Shown: piece after piece, positions 12,858 through 22,962 of the stretch
How the letters are laid out: every line of letters starts with the position of its first letter
Position numbering within the stretch: position 1 is the first letter of the stretch
NCBI GenBank assembly: GCA_947846985.1
Contig: CANTUZ010000025.1
Coordinates: forward strand, 20,644,100-20,708,099
Source: Fratercula arctica
Taxonomy: Eukaryota; Chordata; Aves; Charadriiformes; Alcidae
Reading direction: 5' to 3'
DNA: 64,000 bases
Translations under genes and position numbers: made by a program
Notes under the pieces: model-generated
What the model was told of the DNA's origin: nothing
The model's database searches: none
What the model saw: only the letters and a program-made list of their open reading frames with translations

Positions 12858-13155
12858 ATCCATACCATTTTTTCCATGCCCAGATCTTACAGTTTTCGGA
12901 ACATGTGACTGATGTACCCAGCGTGGCTCGTGCACACAGTCCATGGGCTGAAGATGTAGATCTTGAGGAAGCTGCTGGGCGCCAGCTGCTGATGTCAGCT
13001 CTGATCCCATCACCACTTTGCTTTACTCAATTCTTCATCAAAGTCCATCTGTCCTTAATTTGGGTGATTCTTACTGCAGTACAGCCGTTAGCAATTATAG
13101 TAACAAGGACATACAGTGACAGTGTTACATAGCAATCAACAACGCACAATTTGAT

Positions 13156-16100
13156 TCATTGGCTATTCTCACCCAAAATCAGATCCCCATGAGACACACA
13201 TCGGACTTCCCCATCCTTCCGCATTACCCACCAAGTGTACCCAGGTCCTTGGGCAAAAGCAATCCCACGGATGGGTTTGCCTTTGCCTGAGGCAGGACTA
13301 ACCCAGACTGTCTTCCCCAACATATTCTTCATGTGCACTACGGGGACCTTATCCCCTTCTACGGCACGTGGAAGTTTTGATTGGGCAGGGCCAGCCCGAT
13401 TGGTAGATCCCCTGGTGTGAACTAGCCAGGTAGCCTTTGCTAAATGTGCATCCCAATGTTTTAAGGTCCCACCACCCATTGCTCTCAGTGTAGTTTTTAA
13501 CAGTCCATTGTACCGTTCTATCTTCCCAGAGGCTGGTGCGTGATAGGGGATGTGGTATACCCACTCAATACCATGCTCTTTGGCCCAGGTTTCTATGAGG
13601 CTGTTTCGGAAATGAGTCCCTTTGTCCGACTCAATTCTCTCTGGGGTACCATGTCGCCACAGGACTTGCTTTTCAAGGCCCAGGATAGTATTCCGGGCAG
13701 TGGCATGGGGCACAGGGTATGTTTCCAGCCATCCAGTGGTTGCTTCCACCATTGTGAGCACATAGCGCTTGCCTTGACGGGTTCGTGGCAGTGTGATATA
13801 ATCAATCTGCCAGGCCTCCCCATATTTATATTTCAACCATCGTCCTCCATACCAAAGAGGCTTCAAACGCTTTGCTTGCTTGATTGCAGCGCATGTCTCA
13901 CATTCATGGATGACCTGTGCAATAGTGCCCATGGTCAAGTCCACCCCTCGGTCACGAGCCCATCTATATGTCGGATCTCTTCCTTGATGGCCTGAGGTCT
14001 CATGGGCCCACCGAGCTATGAAGAGTTCACCCTTATGTTGCCAATCCAGATCCACCTGAGCCACTTCAATCCTGGCAGCCCGATCCACCTGCTGGTTGTT
14101 CTGATGTTCCTCCATGGCCCGATTCTTCGGTACGTGGGCATCTACGTGGCGTACTTTCACAACCAGATTCTCTATCCGGGCAGCAATATCTTGCCATAGT
14201 TCAGCAGTCCAGATGGGTTTGCCTCTGCGCTGCCAGTTGCCCTGCTTCCACTGCTGGAACCACCCCCACAGAGCATTGGCCACCATCCATGAGTCAGTGT
14301 AGAGATAAAGTACTGGCCATTTTTCTCGCTCGGCAATGTCCAAATCCAGCTGAATGGCTTTCACCTCTGATAACTGGCTCGATTCACCTTGTCCTTCACT
14401 GGCTTCTGCAACTTGTCGTGTAGGACTCCACACAGCAGCCTTCCACTTTCGATGCTTTCCCACAATCCGGCAGGACCCATCAGTGAACAGGGCATATTGC
14501 TTCTCATTTTCTGGCAGTTCATTATATGGTGGGGCCTCTTCCGCACGCGTCACCTCCTCCTCTGGTGACATTCCAAAATCCTTGCCTTCTGGCCAGTCCC
14601 TGATCACTTCCAGAATTCCTGGGCGACTGGGGTTTCCCATTCGAGTTCGCTGTGTGATCAGTGCAATCCACTTGCTCCATGTAGCATCAGTTGCATGATG
14701 TGTGGTGGGGACCCTTTCTTTGAACATCCAGCCCAGCACCAGCAGTCGAGGTGCTAAGAGGAGCTGCGCTTCTGTACCAACCACCTCCGAAGCAGCTCGA
14801 ACCCCTTCATATGCTGCCAATATCTCCTTTTCTGTTGGAGTGTAGCGGGCTTCGGATCCTCTGTATCCCCGACTCCAAAACCCTAGGGGTCGACCTCGGG
14901 TCTCCCCTGGTGCCTTCTGCCAGAGGCTCCAGGTAGGGCCATTCTCCCCGGCTGCGGTGTAGAGCACATTTTTCACATCTTGTCCTGCCCGGACTGGCCC
15001 CAGGGCCACTGCATGGACTAGTTCCTGTTTGATTTGTTCAAAAGCTTGTCGTTGCTCAGGACCCCATTTAAAATCATTCTTCTTCCGGGTTACTTGATAC
15101 AGAGGGCTTACAATTAGACTGTAATCTGGGATATGCATCCTCCAAAAACCCACAATGCCTAGGAAAGCTTGTGTTTCCTTTTTACTCGTTGGTGGAGACA
15201 TAGCTGCTATTTTGTTGATCACATCCATTGGGATCTGGCGACGTCCATCTTGCCATTTTATTCCTAAAAACTGGATCTCCTGGGCAGGTCCCTTGACCTT
15301 ACTTCGTTTTATGGCAAAACCAGCTTTCAGAAGGATTCGGACTATTTTATCCCCTTTCTCAAAAACTTCTTCGGCTGTGTTTCCCCATACAATGATGTCA
15401 TCAATGTACTGCAGATGTTCTGGAGCTTCACCCTGTTCCAGTGCAGTCTGGATCAGTCCATGGCAAATGGTGGGGCTGTGTTTCCACCCCTGGGGCAGTC
15501 GATTCCAGGTGTACTGGATGCCCCTCCAGGTGAAAGCAAACTGTGCCCTGCACTCTGCTGCCAAAGGGACTGAGAAGAATGCATTCGCTATATCAATCGT
15601 GGCATACCACTTGGCTGCATTGGACTCCAGTTCATACTGGAGTTCTAGCATGTCCGGCACAGCAGCGCTCAGCGGTGGCGTGACTTCATTCAGGCCACGA
15701 TAGTCTACAGTTAGCCTCCATTCTCCATTGGATTTTCGCACCGGCCATATGGGACTGTTAAAGGGCGAGCGAGTCTTGCTGATCATCCCTTGAACCTCTA
15801 GTTGACGAATCAGCTTATGGATGGGAATCAGAGTGTCTCGGTTAGTGTGATATTGCTGCCGATGCACCGTTGTGGTAGCAATTGGCACCTGCTGTTCTTC
15901 GACCCTCAACAACCCCACAACAGAAGAGTCCTCCGAGAGACCAGGCAAGGTGGACAACTGTTGAACTTCCTCCGTCTCCAAGGCAGCTATGCCAAAGGCC
16001 CACCGATACCCTTTTGGGTCCTTAAAATACCCTCTCCTGAGGTAATCTATAGCAAGGATGCATGGAGCCTCTGGGCCAGTCACAATGGGATGCTTTTGCC

Positions 16101-16341
16101 ACTCATTCCCAGTTAGGCTCACTTCCGCCTCCAGTACAGTCAACTCTTGGGATCCCCCTGTGACCCCAGAAATACAAATGGGTTCTGCCCCTCTATAGCT
16201 TGATGGTATTAGAGTGCACTGTGCTCCTGTGTCCCCTAGAGCCTTATGCTCCTGTGGGTCTGATGTGCCAGGCCATTGAATCCACACTGTCCAATAAACC
16301 CGGTTGTCCCTTTCCTCCACCTGGCTGGAGGCAGGGCCCCT
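13156..16341 (-). CDS. pol: Provirus A pro-pol polyprotein, open frame
   Basis: This 1061-codon frame runs without interruption from the UAG that ends gag. Counting residues from the first open start codon (16320), it shows an aspartic protease with D-T-G-A at about 30-33 and an RT at roughly 150-400 with Y-I-D-D at about 305-308. RNase H follows (F-T-D-G-S-C near 613, Y-T-D-S-W near 675, H-V-D-A-H). Integrase has an H-E-T-S-G-H / C-E-T-C zinc motif (about 771-813) and a D, D, E triad (W-Q-I-D about 838, E-S-D about 898, I-E-R about 934). There is no dUTPase. All catalytic residues I checked are present, although the residue before the protease aspartate is Gly here and Val in the others. Expression would need readthrough of the UAG at 16342-16344. 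Class III ERV-L-like assignment rests on RT style and lack of env. Confidence 0.93.
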   Translation of the reverse strand, partial: RGPASSQVEERDNRVYWTVWIQWPGTSDPQEHKALGDTGAQCTLIPSSYRGAEPICISGVTGGSQELTVLEAEVSLTGNEWQKHPIVTGPEAPCILAIDYLRRGYFKDPKGYRWAFGIAALETEEVQQLSTLPGLSEDSSVVGLLRVEEQQVPIATTTVHRQQYHTNRDTLIPIHKLIRQLEVQGMISKTRSPFNSPIWPVRKSNGEWRLTVDYRGLNEVTPPLSAAVPDMLELQYELESNAAKWYATIDIANAFFSVPLAAECRAQFAFTWRGIQYTWNRLPQGWKHSPTICHGLIQTALEQGEAPEHLQYIDDIIVWGNTAEEVFEKGDKIVRILLKAGFAIKRSKVKGPAQEIQFLGIKWQDGRRQIPMDVINKIAAMSPPTSKKETQAFLGIVGFWRMHIPDYSLIVSPLYQVTRKKNDFKWGPEQRQAFEQIKQELVHAVALGPVRAGQDVKNVLYTAAGENGPTWSLWQKAPGETRGRPLGFWSRGYRGSEARYTPTEKEILAAYEGVRAASEVVGTEAQLLLAPRLLVLGWMFKERVPTTHHATDATWSKWIALITQRTRMGNPSRPGILEVIRDWPEGKDFGMSPEEEVTRAEEAPPYNELPENEKQYALFTDGSCRIVGKHRKWKAAVWSPTRQVAEASEGQGESSQLSEVKAIQLDLDIAEREKWPVLYLYTDSWMVANALWGWFQQWKQGNWQRRGKPIWTAELWQDIAARIENLVVKVRHVDAHVPKNRAMEEHQNNQQVDRAARIEVAQVDLDWQHKGELFIARWAHETSGHQGRDPTYRWARDRGVDLTMGTIAQVIHECETCAAIKQAKRLKPLWYGGRWLKYKYGEAWQIDYITLPRTRQGKRYVLTMVEATTGWLETYPVPHATARNTILGLEKQVLWRHGTPERIESDKGTHFRNSLIETWAKEHGIEWVYHIPYHAPASGKIERYNGLLKTTLRAMGGGTLKHWDAHLAKATWLVHTRGSTNRAGPAQSKLPRAVEGDKVPVVHMKNMLGKTVWVSPASGKGKPIRGIAFAQGPGYTWWVMRKDGEVRCVSHGDLILGENSQ

Positions 16342-18270
16342 CTAATACTGGTCATAGTATCCATTACTCACTTCTTGCAGAAATGACTTGGAGGTTCCTT
16401 CAAGAGGATCAGAAGCAAGATCAGGCCTTATGGTCTGTCTGGGGAGCTGCCCACTGGAAAATGGGGCGGCACTTTTCCTGGAGGGATCTCCTTTTGTGGT
16501 TGTCCTTCCTTGCAGCTCCTGTACCCGTGTCCACAGGATCCAAGTAGTTTGTCCATCCCACTTCCTCATGTCCTCTCCATGGTCTCGCAGGTAGAACCAC
16601 AGGGTACCTCGTGGTGTGTACCCTCTGTACTCTCTCTCTTGAGTGGGGAAATGCCTGCTCCTAATAGCTGAGATGCTGGCCCTTACAGGTGGGGAGTAGG
16701 ACATATTCTCTTCAAGTTGCTGGACCTTCCGGGACAGTTTCTCCACAGCTGAGACAAGGGGGGAAGAGAGGCTTTCTTCATATCGCCGGAGCCGGCCAGC
16801 CACCTCATCCACCGTTGGTCCTTCTTCACCTTTCCATTCCATTACTGCCAGTGAGTTGGCATATGACGATGGTGCGCTCCGTACAAACTTCCGCCACATG
16901 GGCCTTGTGCAGTGCACCTCATCAGGGTCCGTGGGCAAGTCTGTGTTGTCCAAGTCATAATAAATCATCTCCCGCACGGCTAATTCTCTCAGGTACTGGA
17001 TACCTCTTTCCATGGTGGTCCACTTGCTTGGTTGACATACAACATCTTCACTGAAGGGGTACCTCTCCCTCACGCCTGACAGGAGTCGTTTCCAGAGGCT
17101 GAGGGCTTGGGTCTTTTTTCCAATTGCCTTGTCAATGCCGCCTTCCCTAGATAGGGATCCCAGCTGCCTGGCTTCCCTACCCTCTAATTCCAGGCTACTG
17201 GCCCCATTATCCCAACACCGAAGCAGCCAGGTGACAATGTGCTCACCTGAAAGTCAGCTAAAATCTTTTTGCATATCCTGCAGCTCACTCAAGGATAGGG
17301 ATCGGGTAATTATCTCTGGTTCTGCCCCTTCCTCCTGTCCTTGTGATGGCCCTGGTTCATCGTCATCTCTTACTATGCGAACCGATTTCTTTGTGTACTT
17401 CTTCTTTTGTATGGGGGCAACAGATACTGGCACAGGTTGGTTCCCTGGTTCAGCGGCAGTGGCTGTCACAGGGTTTGGAGTAGCCGCAGTGCCCGTCGCA
17501 GGGGTCGCAGTAGCCGCAGCGCCCGCCGCAGGGGTCGCAGCAGCCGCAGCACCTGTCGGTCTGGACTCTATCTCTTTCTCCTGAGGGTGCTGCATAACAC
17601 TGAGCAGTGCCTGGTAGATACTAGCCAGGGCCCAGCACAGTGCGGTGAGTTGTGCCTCTCTGGAATAGCCACAGCATTTTCCCTTCAGATATTCTACTAT
17701 TCTATCAGGGTCCTGTAATTGTTCAGGGGTGAAGTCCCAGACCATTGGAGGTGAGAAGTTCTCTAAGGACCTGCCCATGTTCTCCCACCTGCCATGCCAC
17801 CCCTGACTGACCAGCCTTGGAGCAGATCTCTGGGTGGTAGTCTTAAATAGTTGTTTAACCCTAAACGAGACCTGGAACATATTCAGCAGATATAACACTA
17901 GGAACATGCTGGTTTGAGCATCCCAAGGATATTCAAAATTCTCAAAAGCTGTCATACCTGACTCAAAGGAGAAAAGGGAGGCAAAAGAGCTGGGGAAAGT
18001 GTCCCCCCCTGTTTCCCCCATAGACTGGGTGTAATTATTAATGAATTCTGAGAGGTGGTGCCCAATGTACGGACAGGACAGCAATACCACATAAACACCC
18101 CAAAATAACCGTCTAACAAGTGATGTTATCATATCATAAGCCGATATTGCACAGGACAGTAAAATGATAATCCTCATCCCCCTCCCAGAAGTAACAAATA
18201 TCATCACAGGGAGTGCATAAGACACATAGGAATTTACATAACACAGCCATGAGAACAAACTAAGCAACAT
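16342..18270 (-). pseudogene. gag: Provirus A gag, one premature stop
   Basis: This 642-codon gag frame is broken by a TGA at 17254-17256, where copy B has CGA. The N-terminus is strikingly hydrophobic, with roughly three membrane-type segments in the first 75 residues and R-R or R-G-M-R charges between them. An Ala/Thr/Pro-rich repeat follows (about residues 230-270), then a basic K-K-K-Y-T-K-K patch, an acidic stretch, a helical core and a leucine-rich possible coiled coil (about 545-565). I see no Cys-His zinc knuckle and no N-terminal myristoylation glycine. The frame ends at UAG (16342-16344), in frame with pol. Confidence 0.85.
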
Positions 18271-18349
18271 AGTGACCAGTGACTATTTACCTAACAAGTT
18301 CAGTTTTTTCAAGCTCTAGTTGGATTCTGTCATTGTCTCAACCCTTCGA

Positions 18350-18367
18350 GCCCCACATTGGGCGCCA
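18350..18367 (-). other. Primer binding site, tRNA-Lys(1,2) type (provirus A)
   Basis: On the minus strand this reads TGGCGCCCAATGTGGGGC. B and C have TGGCGCCCAACGTGGGGC, which matches the tRNA-Lys1,2 primer site known from betaretroviruses. It lies 9 bp inside the 5' LTR end, as expected for reverse-transcription priming. Confidence 0.88.
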
Positions 18368-18376
18368 AAAAAGGAC

Positions 18377-18719
18377 TGTCGTGGTTTGGCCTCAGATGGC
18401 AACAAAGAACCACGTGTCGCTCGCTCAGCGCTTCCCGGTACGCGAAGGATCAAAAGAAAAAGGCAAAACTCTTGGGTTGAGAGAAAGGCAGTTTAACAGA
18501 ACAGCAAAGGGAACAAGAAAACAACAACAATAACACCGACAGAGGAATATGCAAACGCGAGTACGGAACCAACGCTCCCTGCCGCTCACAGACCGGACCC
18601 GGGACACCCCAGCCTGCTCCAAGCCCCGACTTCCTGCCCCCTCCCTCCTTTTAATCTCAGGGTGGGCGTGGCTCACATGGCATGGAATACTTAACCCTGT
18701 CCCCGCCGGAACCAGGACA
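18377..18719 (-). repeat. Provirus A 5' LTR
   Basis: This is a 343-bp LTR with TG...CA ends (plus text TGTCGTGGTTTGG at 18377, GGAACCAGGACA ending 18719). An ATTAAAAG stretch in the sense direction is the only TATA-like element. It resembles the B/C LTR type more than its partner at 12510-12843. Confidence 0.93.
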
Positions 18720-19065
18720 CTCGGTCAATGAGCCCTGCTAGCTCATGAGCAAACACCCTCTTCCCCCTTTCAGAAAGATGAGCCCCATCCGATGCCAGCA
18801 AGCCTGGTGCCATGTAGGTCATCCCATTGTCGAAAAACCCAGAACTGTGGCGGTGACACCAGCCACGGAGCCATGTATTGACAGATTGCACACGTCTGTT
18901 TCTTACAGTGTCCCTGCCTGTAACTGGAAGAACAGAAGAAAAGATAACCTGTGCCCCAGACTCCCTTATTAACCTTCCCAGGGCCCTGAAGTCTCTTTTG
19001 ATTGTTCTTGGGCTGTGTTGCCACCTCACCACCACCCATGTGAAAAATGACACAGTTGTTCCTGT
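18720..19065 (-). mobile_element. CR1 LINE (copy b), part 2, ORF1 esterase region
   Basis: This continues the CR1 that was split by provirus A, starting with the right CTCGG duplication (18720-18724). The minus-strand frame at 19053-18720 encodes the ORF1 esterase region. It shows a G-A-Q-V-I-F-S-S-V-L-P segment and the catalytic-type S-D-G-A-H-L-S motif. It aligns with CR1-a 9001-9360. Similarity fades at about 19065, where the element is 5'-truncated. Confidence 0.85.
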
Positions 19066-19766
19066 AGTGAATATCTAACTATGGACTCTGTGGACAACTG
19101 CCAATATTTTGCGCAGTACCTTATGCAGAAGTCATGGTGGTAGAACTGGGTTGTCTTGCAAAACATTCATCTACCATATCCCATCTTTATCTACCTGCCT
19201 TTATGGCCTTGTTTTCTACATATTTTGTAGGTTCCAGAGCACTTGGGACAGACGTATACAAACAGCCCGATTCCCTTCCTGATTAATTCTTCTACACCCT
19301 CAGCCCTGTGTGCCAAATGAGTGTGCCCCTGAGATTCACAGGCAAAATGAGCTATACCATGTTACTATGGCTGAACCTGCCCTTAGGTTCAGATGTTCAT
19401 GTTGAGTTATTATTTTGGATAGATGTGCAATTTTGCAATGAGCACAAGCAACAGAAGGAAACAGACATTCAAAATACGGACATATTCACATGGGACACAA
19501 CCCCCTAATGCTTTTTCCAAAAAGATTAAGAGATGGTTGCAGATAATAGAGATACAATATGATGATTTCTCTGAAACAGTTAGAAAGCTCTCCTTTAATG
19601 GCAAATAATGGTGACCTAATGCTAGGGGCTACTGCCAGCTCCCCGGCATGATAATGTACTATGTGTATAACAAGGAAGGCAGTGAAGTGTGGAAGCATTT
19701 AACTTGGAAATATGGAGTAAAATGAAGGCAGATAATATGTCATTAATCATGTTTAGAATCTGATGA
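19066..19766. other. Non-coding DNA, no feature recognised
   Basis: This is the stretch between the CR1-b 5' end and the LTR4 target site. Only short open frames of no recognisable family are present. Confidence 0.55.
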
Positions 19767-19771
19767 CCACT

Positions 19772-20777
19772 TGTAAGGGACAGACTGTAAATTCCCTGAT
19801 GAGGGGCAGAAGGCCTTCCAAGCCTTCAATGGAATGCCTCAAACACTCACAAGGAAATAAATAATGCAGGCCTGGCCGTCAAAGAACTGATAAGGCTAAC
19901 ACTTCTGGTGCCTGAAAGTGTGGGAGAACTGTCTTGTGAAGACAGGATAGTTCTGCCACTCACGTGGTGAGCTTGCTAGTTCTCAGTTCTTGAGGCCATT
20001 GTGTCCAATGAATGACCTTTGCTTCATTATCCATGAAATGCATATGAAAGTGCACACCCCTGCATATGCTAATGAAGATTATAGAGATCATGCTAAACAT
20101 GTATGACTATGGCACTCATCTCTCCACCCAAATCATGCTACATGTCACCTGGGAGAAGGGAGAAACCTGAGACGAGGCTGTCCTCAGCAAGGGGGGGTGG
20201 ACCATGCTAATTCAGCAAACATAAAAGGGGAAAATAAGCGCCCTTAGGGGAAAGAAAAACAAAGAAGAAACAAAAGAAGAAGACAGTGTCTGGGAAGATT
20301 CTTTCCAAGAAAGAAGATTGTGCCTGGGAAGATTCTTCCCAAGAAAGAAGACCATACCTGGGAAGATTTTTCCAAGAAAGAAGAAGATTACACCTGGGAA
20401 GATTCCCTGAAAAAGATGTTGGAACCAGGACCGGTGATCTCTTTATCTCTGTCTTTTTTCTCTGTCTTTTCCTTTCTCTATCCCTCAGTTTCTCTTTTCT
20501 CTTAGAATTGTTAAGTAACGACCTTAAGTACCGCTTGCTATAAGTTGTCGTATAACTGTTGTTAACTAACAGTATGTATACCCCATCACTCGCCATAATT
20601 TGTTATATACCTAACCAATTATTGTGGACTTGTTAAAACCTATACTAACCATTTTGGTAAGCTAATAAATGTTTCTATATGGACCTTGAGATTTATCTCA
20701 CCTTAGTCTGCACCGTTGAGAATTTATGAATCTGAAGTCACTTACCCCCCTCTTTTTACTGAGAGTAGGACGTGACA
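19772..20777 (+). repeat. LTR4 copy 1, solo LTR with CCACT duplication
   Basis: TG at 19772 and CA at 20777 are flanked by exact 5-bp repeats CCACT (19767-19771 and 20778-20782). A CATAAAAGG box lies near 20219 and AATAAA at about 20663. The part from about 20039 to the end aligns with the minus-strand copy at 43780-44410. The first about 267 bp (19772-20038) have no counterpart in that copy, so either the other copy lacks part of U3 or this region is separate. Four copies of a roughly 34-bp unit (20289-20408) lie inside it. Confidence 0.72.
20289..20408 (+). repeat. 34-bp tandem repeat inside LTR4
   Basis: A unit of the type CTGGGAAGATTCTTCCCAAG followed by AAAGAAG... recurs at about 20289, 20323, 20357 and 20393. 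The other LTR4 copy carries fewer units (near 44150-44200), so the array has changed length since the copies diverged. Confidence 0.75.
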
Positions 20778-20782
20778 CCACT

Positions 20783-21832
20783 CAACATCTCTATTCTGTT
20801 GAAAAAATTACTGGTTGCTTTCAGAGACTCCAAATGATGCTTATGAAGTTGATGTGACATTTAAGGCCAAGTTGGAGCTCCTTCCTTGGTTTTGAATTTC
20901 AGCCTAAGATCTCAGACCTGAGAGAAGGTGGGTGTCTCTAACTGAAAGCTAATGAGATCTACAGGGGATCAGCATCTCACAGAAATACATCCTCACATTT
21001 GAGCTCCAGAGGCTTATTCTTCATCTCCCTGATGAAACGGGACTGATGTCTGAGTAGGCCTGGTGACTGGTGTTATAAGTACCTAGACAGAACAGAAAAA
21101 TCAAGTAATGATTCTTTTTTTCCCCTGGGTCATGCATAGCTCAGGGACCCAAAAATAGCTATTAGGTTGTTTCCTGCCATAACAGCCTCTTCTAACACAG
21201 CTGCACAGTATTCATGGGAAATACTTGATAAAATCACCATGATATCATTAGCAGCAACTGTATTTCTGGCTTTAAATGCTTATTAGATGAGAAAAAGCAA
21301 GCAAAATTAAATTATATTAGAGCTAGATGTGAATATATTCATTTTGACATTTTTGGCTGAAAAAATATGCAATCTGACTACATGCACTTCTTTTAACTAA
21401 ATGTTTCTCCTTTTCCCCATCTTTTTTTACTTCAGTGTGTAGTTACTGTTGCAGAAACTTTCAAAAGAAAATCTAGTGAACTGCAGCAATATCTGTCACT
21501 GGCATTTCCATTAATTATTGGAAGCTTTATGCAAAATGAATGAACACAACACCCCTAGAAGTCCCATTGACTGTGTGTATATCTGATAAAATTGGTAAGA
21601 CTATTTCTTTAACCAGCCTTTCACCAAGAGTAGAAAAAAAAATCAGCCTGCTCGGTCTGAGAGCCTAAAATGCATTGTTTATGCCTGCTGCTTCCCTTGG
21701 CTATTCTGCAGAACTTAATACAGCTGATTTTATTACATGGTGTTTGCTGCTATGCTGCTGTAACAACTATTTTGGCAGTTCACAAATGATTTGACAGGAG
21801 GAACTGTGTGAAACGGTTCAAAGTTTGAAGGT
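20783..21832. other. Non-coding DNA, no feature recognised
   Basis: AT-rich sequence between LTR4 and a 5'-truncated CR1. I see no coding potential or RNA gene. Confidence 0.55.
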
Positions 21833-22118
21833 TGGGCCAGATGGGATCCACCCAAGGGTACTGAGGGAGCTGGTGGAAGCGCTCACCAAGCCACTTTCCA
21901 TCATTTATCAATAGTCCTGGCAAACTGGGGAGGTCCCAGTTGACTGGAGGTTAGCAAACGTGACACCCACCCACAAGAAGGGCTGGAAGGAGGATCCAGG
22001 GAACTACAGGCCTGTCAGTCTGACCTTGGTGCCAGGGAAGGTTATTGAGCAGCTCATCTTGAGTGCCATCGCACAGCACATACAGGACAACAAGGCGATC
22101 AGGCCCAGTCAGCATGGG
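21833..22118 (+). mobile_element. CR1 LINE (copy c), part 1
   Basis: This plus-strand CR1 is 5'-truncated and starts inside the linker before the RT domain (GGGCCAGATGGGATCCACC). It encodes the R-E-L-V-E-A and N-Y-R-P-V-S-L RT region. It is cut by an LTR2 insertion at ATGGG (22114-22118), resumes at 22875 and resumes again at 29984. Confidence 0.9.
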
Positions 22119-22874
22119 TGTCGTGGTTTGGGCCAGATTGGCCAACGACCAGTGACAGATGCTCCCCCCCCCACCTCTTTCTCCAAAGAGAGAGAGAGAG
22201 GTAAAGAGATTTATGAGATGAAAAAAAAATAGACTACTTTAATGAAAATATTAATAAATTAATGAAATAATAAATAAAAAAAATAAAAAATAATGAAATA
22301 GATACAATATGTACAAAACTGTATCAAGCTCCCAGGATGACGATCGCATCACCGGCAGACACTGTGGAAGTCCCAGACTGGACTCAGCGATGGGTGGGAA
22401 CAGGATTCCGGATCTGGAGTCAGGAACACATGGATCGGGATCAAAGGCAGATGAACAGGCAGGATCCTCCTCAGACGTTGGCCACTGAAAAAAGAGGGCT
22501 GACCCTTTGATCCCTCAGCTTTTCTACTGAGCATGAGGCAGATGGGATGGAATACCCCTGTTGGTCAATTTTGGGTCACCTGTCCTGTCCACTCCTCCCT
22601 GCAGGTGGGACCCCTCTACGCTTCTCTGCTTCCGACCCTCCAATGGGGCAAATAACGAAATTAGCTGACCTTGGTTGTCATAGCAATAAGTATAAGCAAG
22701 AGCTTCTCTGCATACCATTCCTTGGCATTAACGATAAACATAGGTTTATCTCACTCTGAGAACAAACAGTTTTCTGCACAATATGCTGTTAATTTCAGAA
22801 AATTAGAAGAGGCTTAGCTGCAAAGTAAAACTACTGAACAGAAAATTGGTTCTGTTTTACCTCAAACCAGGACA
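22119..22874 (-). repeat. LTR2 copy a, solo LTR inserted in CR1-c
   Basis: This is a 756-bp LTR read on the minus strand: it starts TGTCCTGGTTTGAGG and ends CCCAAACCACGACA. The flanks are ATGGG (22114-22118) and ACGGG (22875-22879), a 5-bp duplication with one change, and the CR1 sequence is continuous across it. There is no internal region, so this is a solo LTR or an LTR-only insertion. The A/T-rich central block includes the ATTAAA signal seen in the copy at 1-242. Confidence 0.85.
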
Positions 22875-22944
22875 ACGGGTTTATGAAAGGCAGGTCCTGC
22901 TTGACTAACTTGATCTCCTTCTATGACAAGGTGACCCTAGTGGA
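22875..22944 (+). mobile_element. CR1 LINE (copy c), part 2
   Basis: This 70-bp piece of the same CR1 lies between two LTR2 insertions and reads [12 protein letters not shown] RT sequence, equivalent to 61580-61650 in the CR1 at 60645. It ends with the GTGGA target site (22940-22944) of LTR2 copy b. Confidence 0.85.
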
Positions 22945-22962
22945 TGTCACAGTTTAGGCTGG
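22945..22962 (-). repeat. LTR2 copy b, left 18 bp (split by provirus B)
   Basis: TGTCACAGTTTAGGCTGG is the degraded end of an LTR2 copy, aligned with TGTCGTGGTTTGGGCCAG at 22119. The rest continues at 29238-29983. GTGGA duplications at 22940-22944 and 29984-29988 flank the restored pair. The last five bases (GCTGG) are the target site of provirus B. Confidence 0.85.

Larger units (their letters stand above)
12510..18719 (-). mobile_element. Provirus A: env-less endogenous retrovirus (ERV-L-like)
   Basis: This complete proviral structure, read on the minus strand, comprises a 5' LTR (18377-18719), a tRNA-Lys-type primer site (18350-18367), gag (18270-16342), an in-frame UAG, pro-pol (16341-13156), a purine-rich tract (12844-12857) and a 3' LTR (12510-12843). 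CTCGG duplications flank it. There is no env or dUTPase: only about 310 bp separate the pol stop from the 3' LTR. The RT motifs are of class III type. It is the best preserved of four copies in this window; the only coding break I see is one TGA in gag. Confidence 0.95.

Noticed and set aside
13235..15703. Many frames of 60-180 codons antisense to pol (also in B, C, D)
   Set aside because: They recur at the same place in every provirus and only mirror the codon structure of pol; no start context or family match.
17460..17584. Cys/Gly/Arg-rich frames in the gag repeat resembling keratin-associated protein
   Set aside because: Off-frame translation of the 30-bp gag minisatellite.
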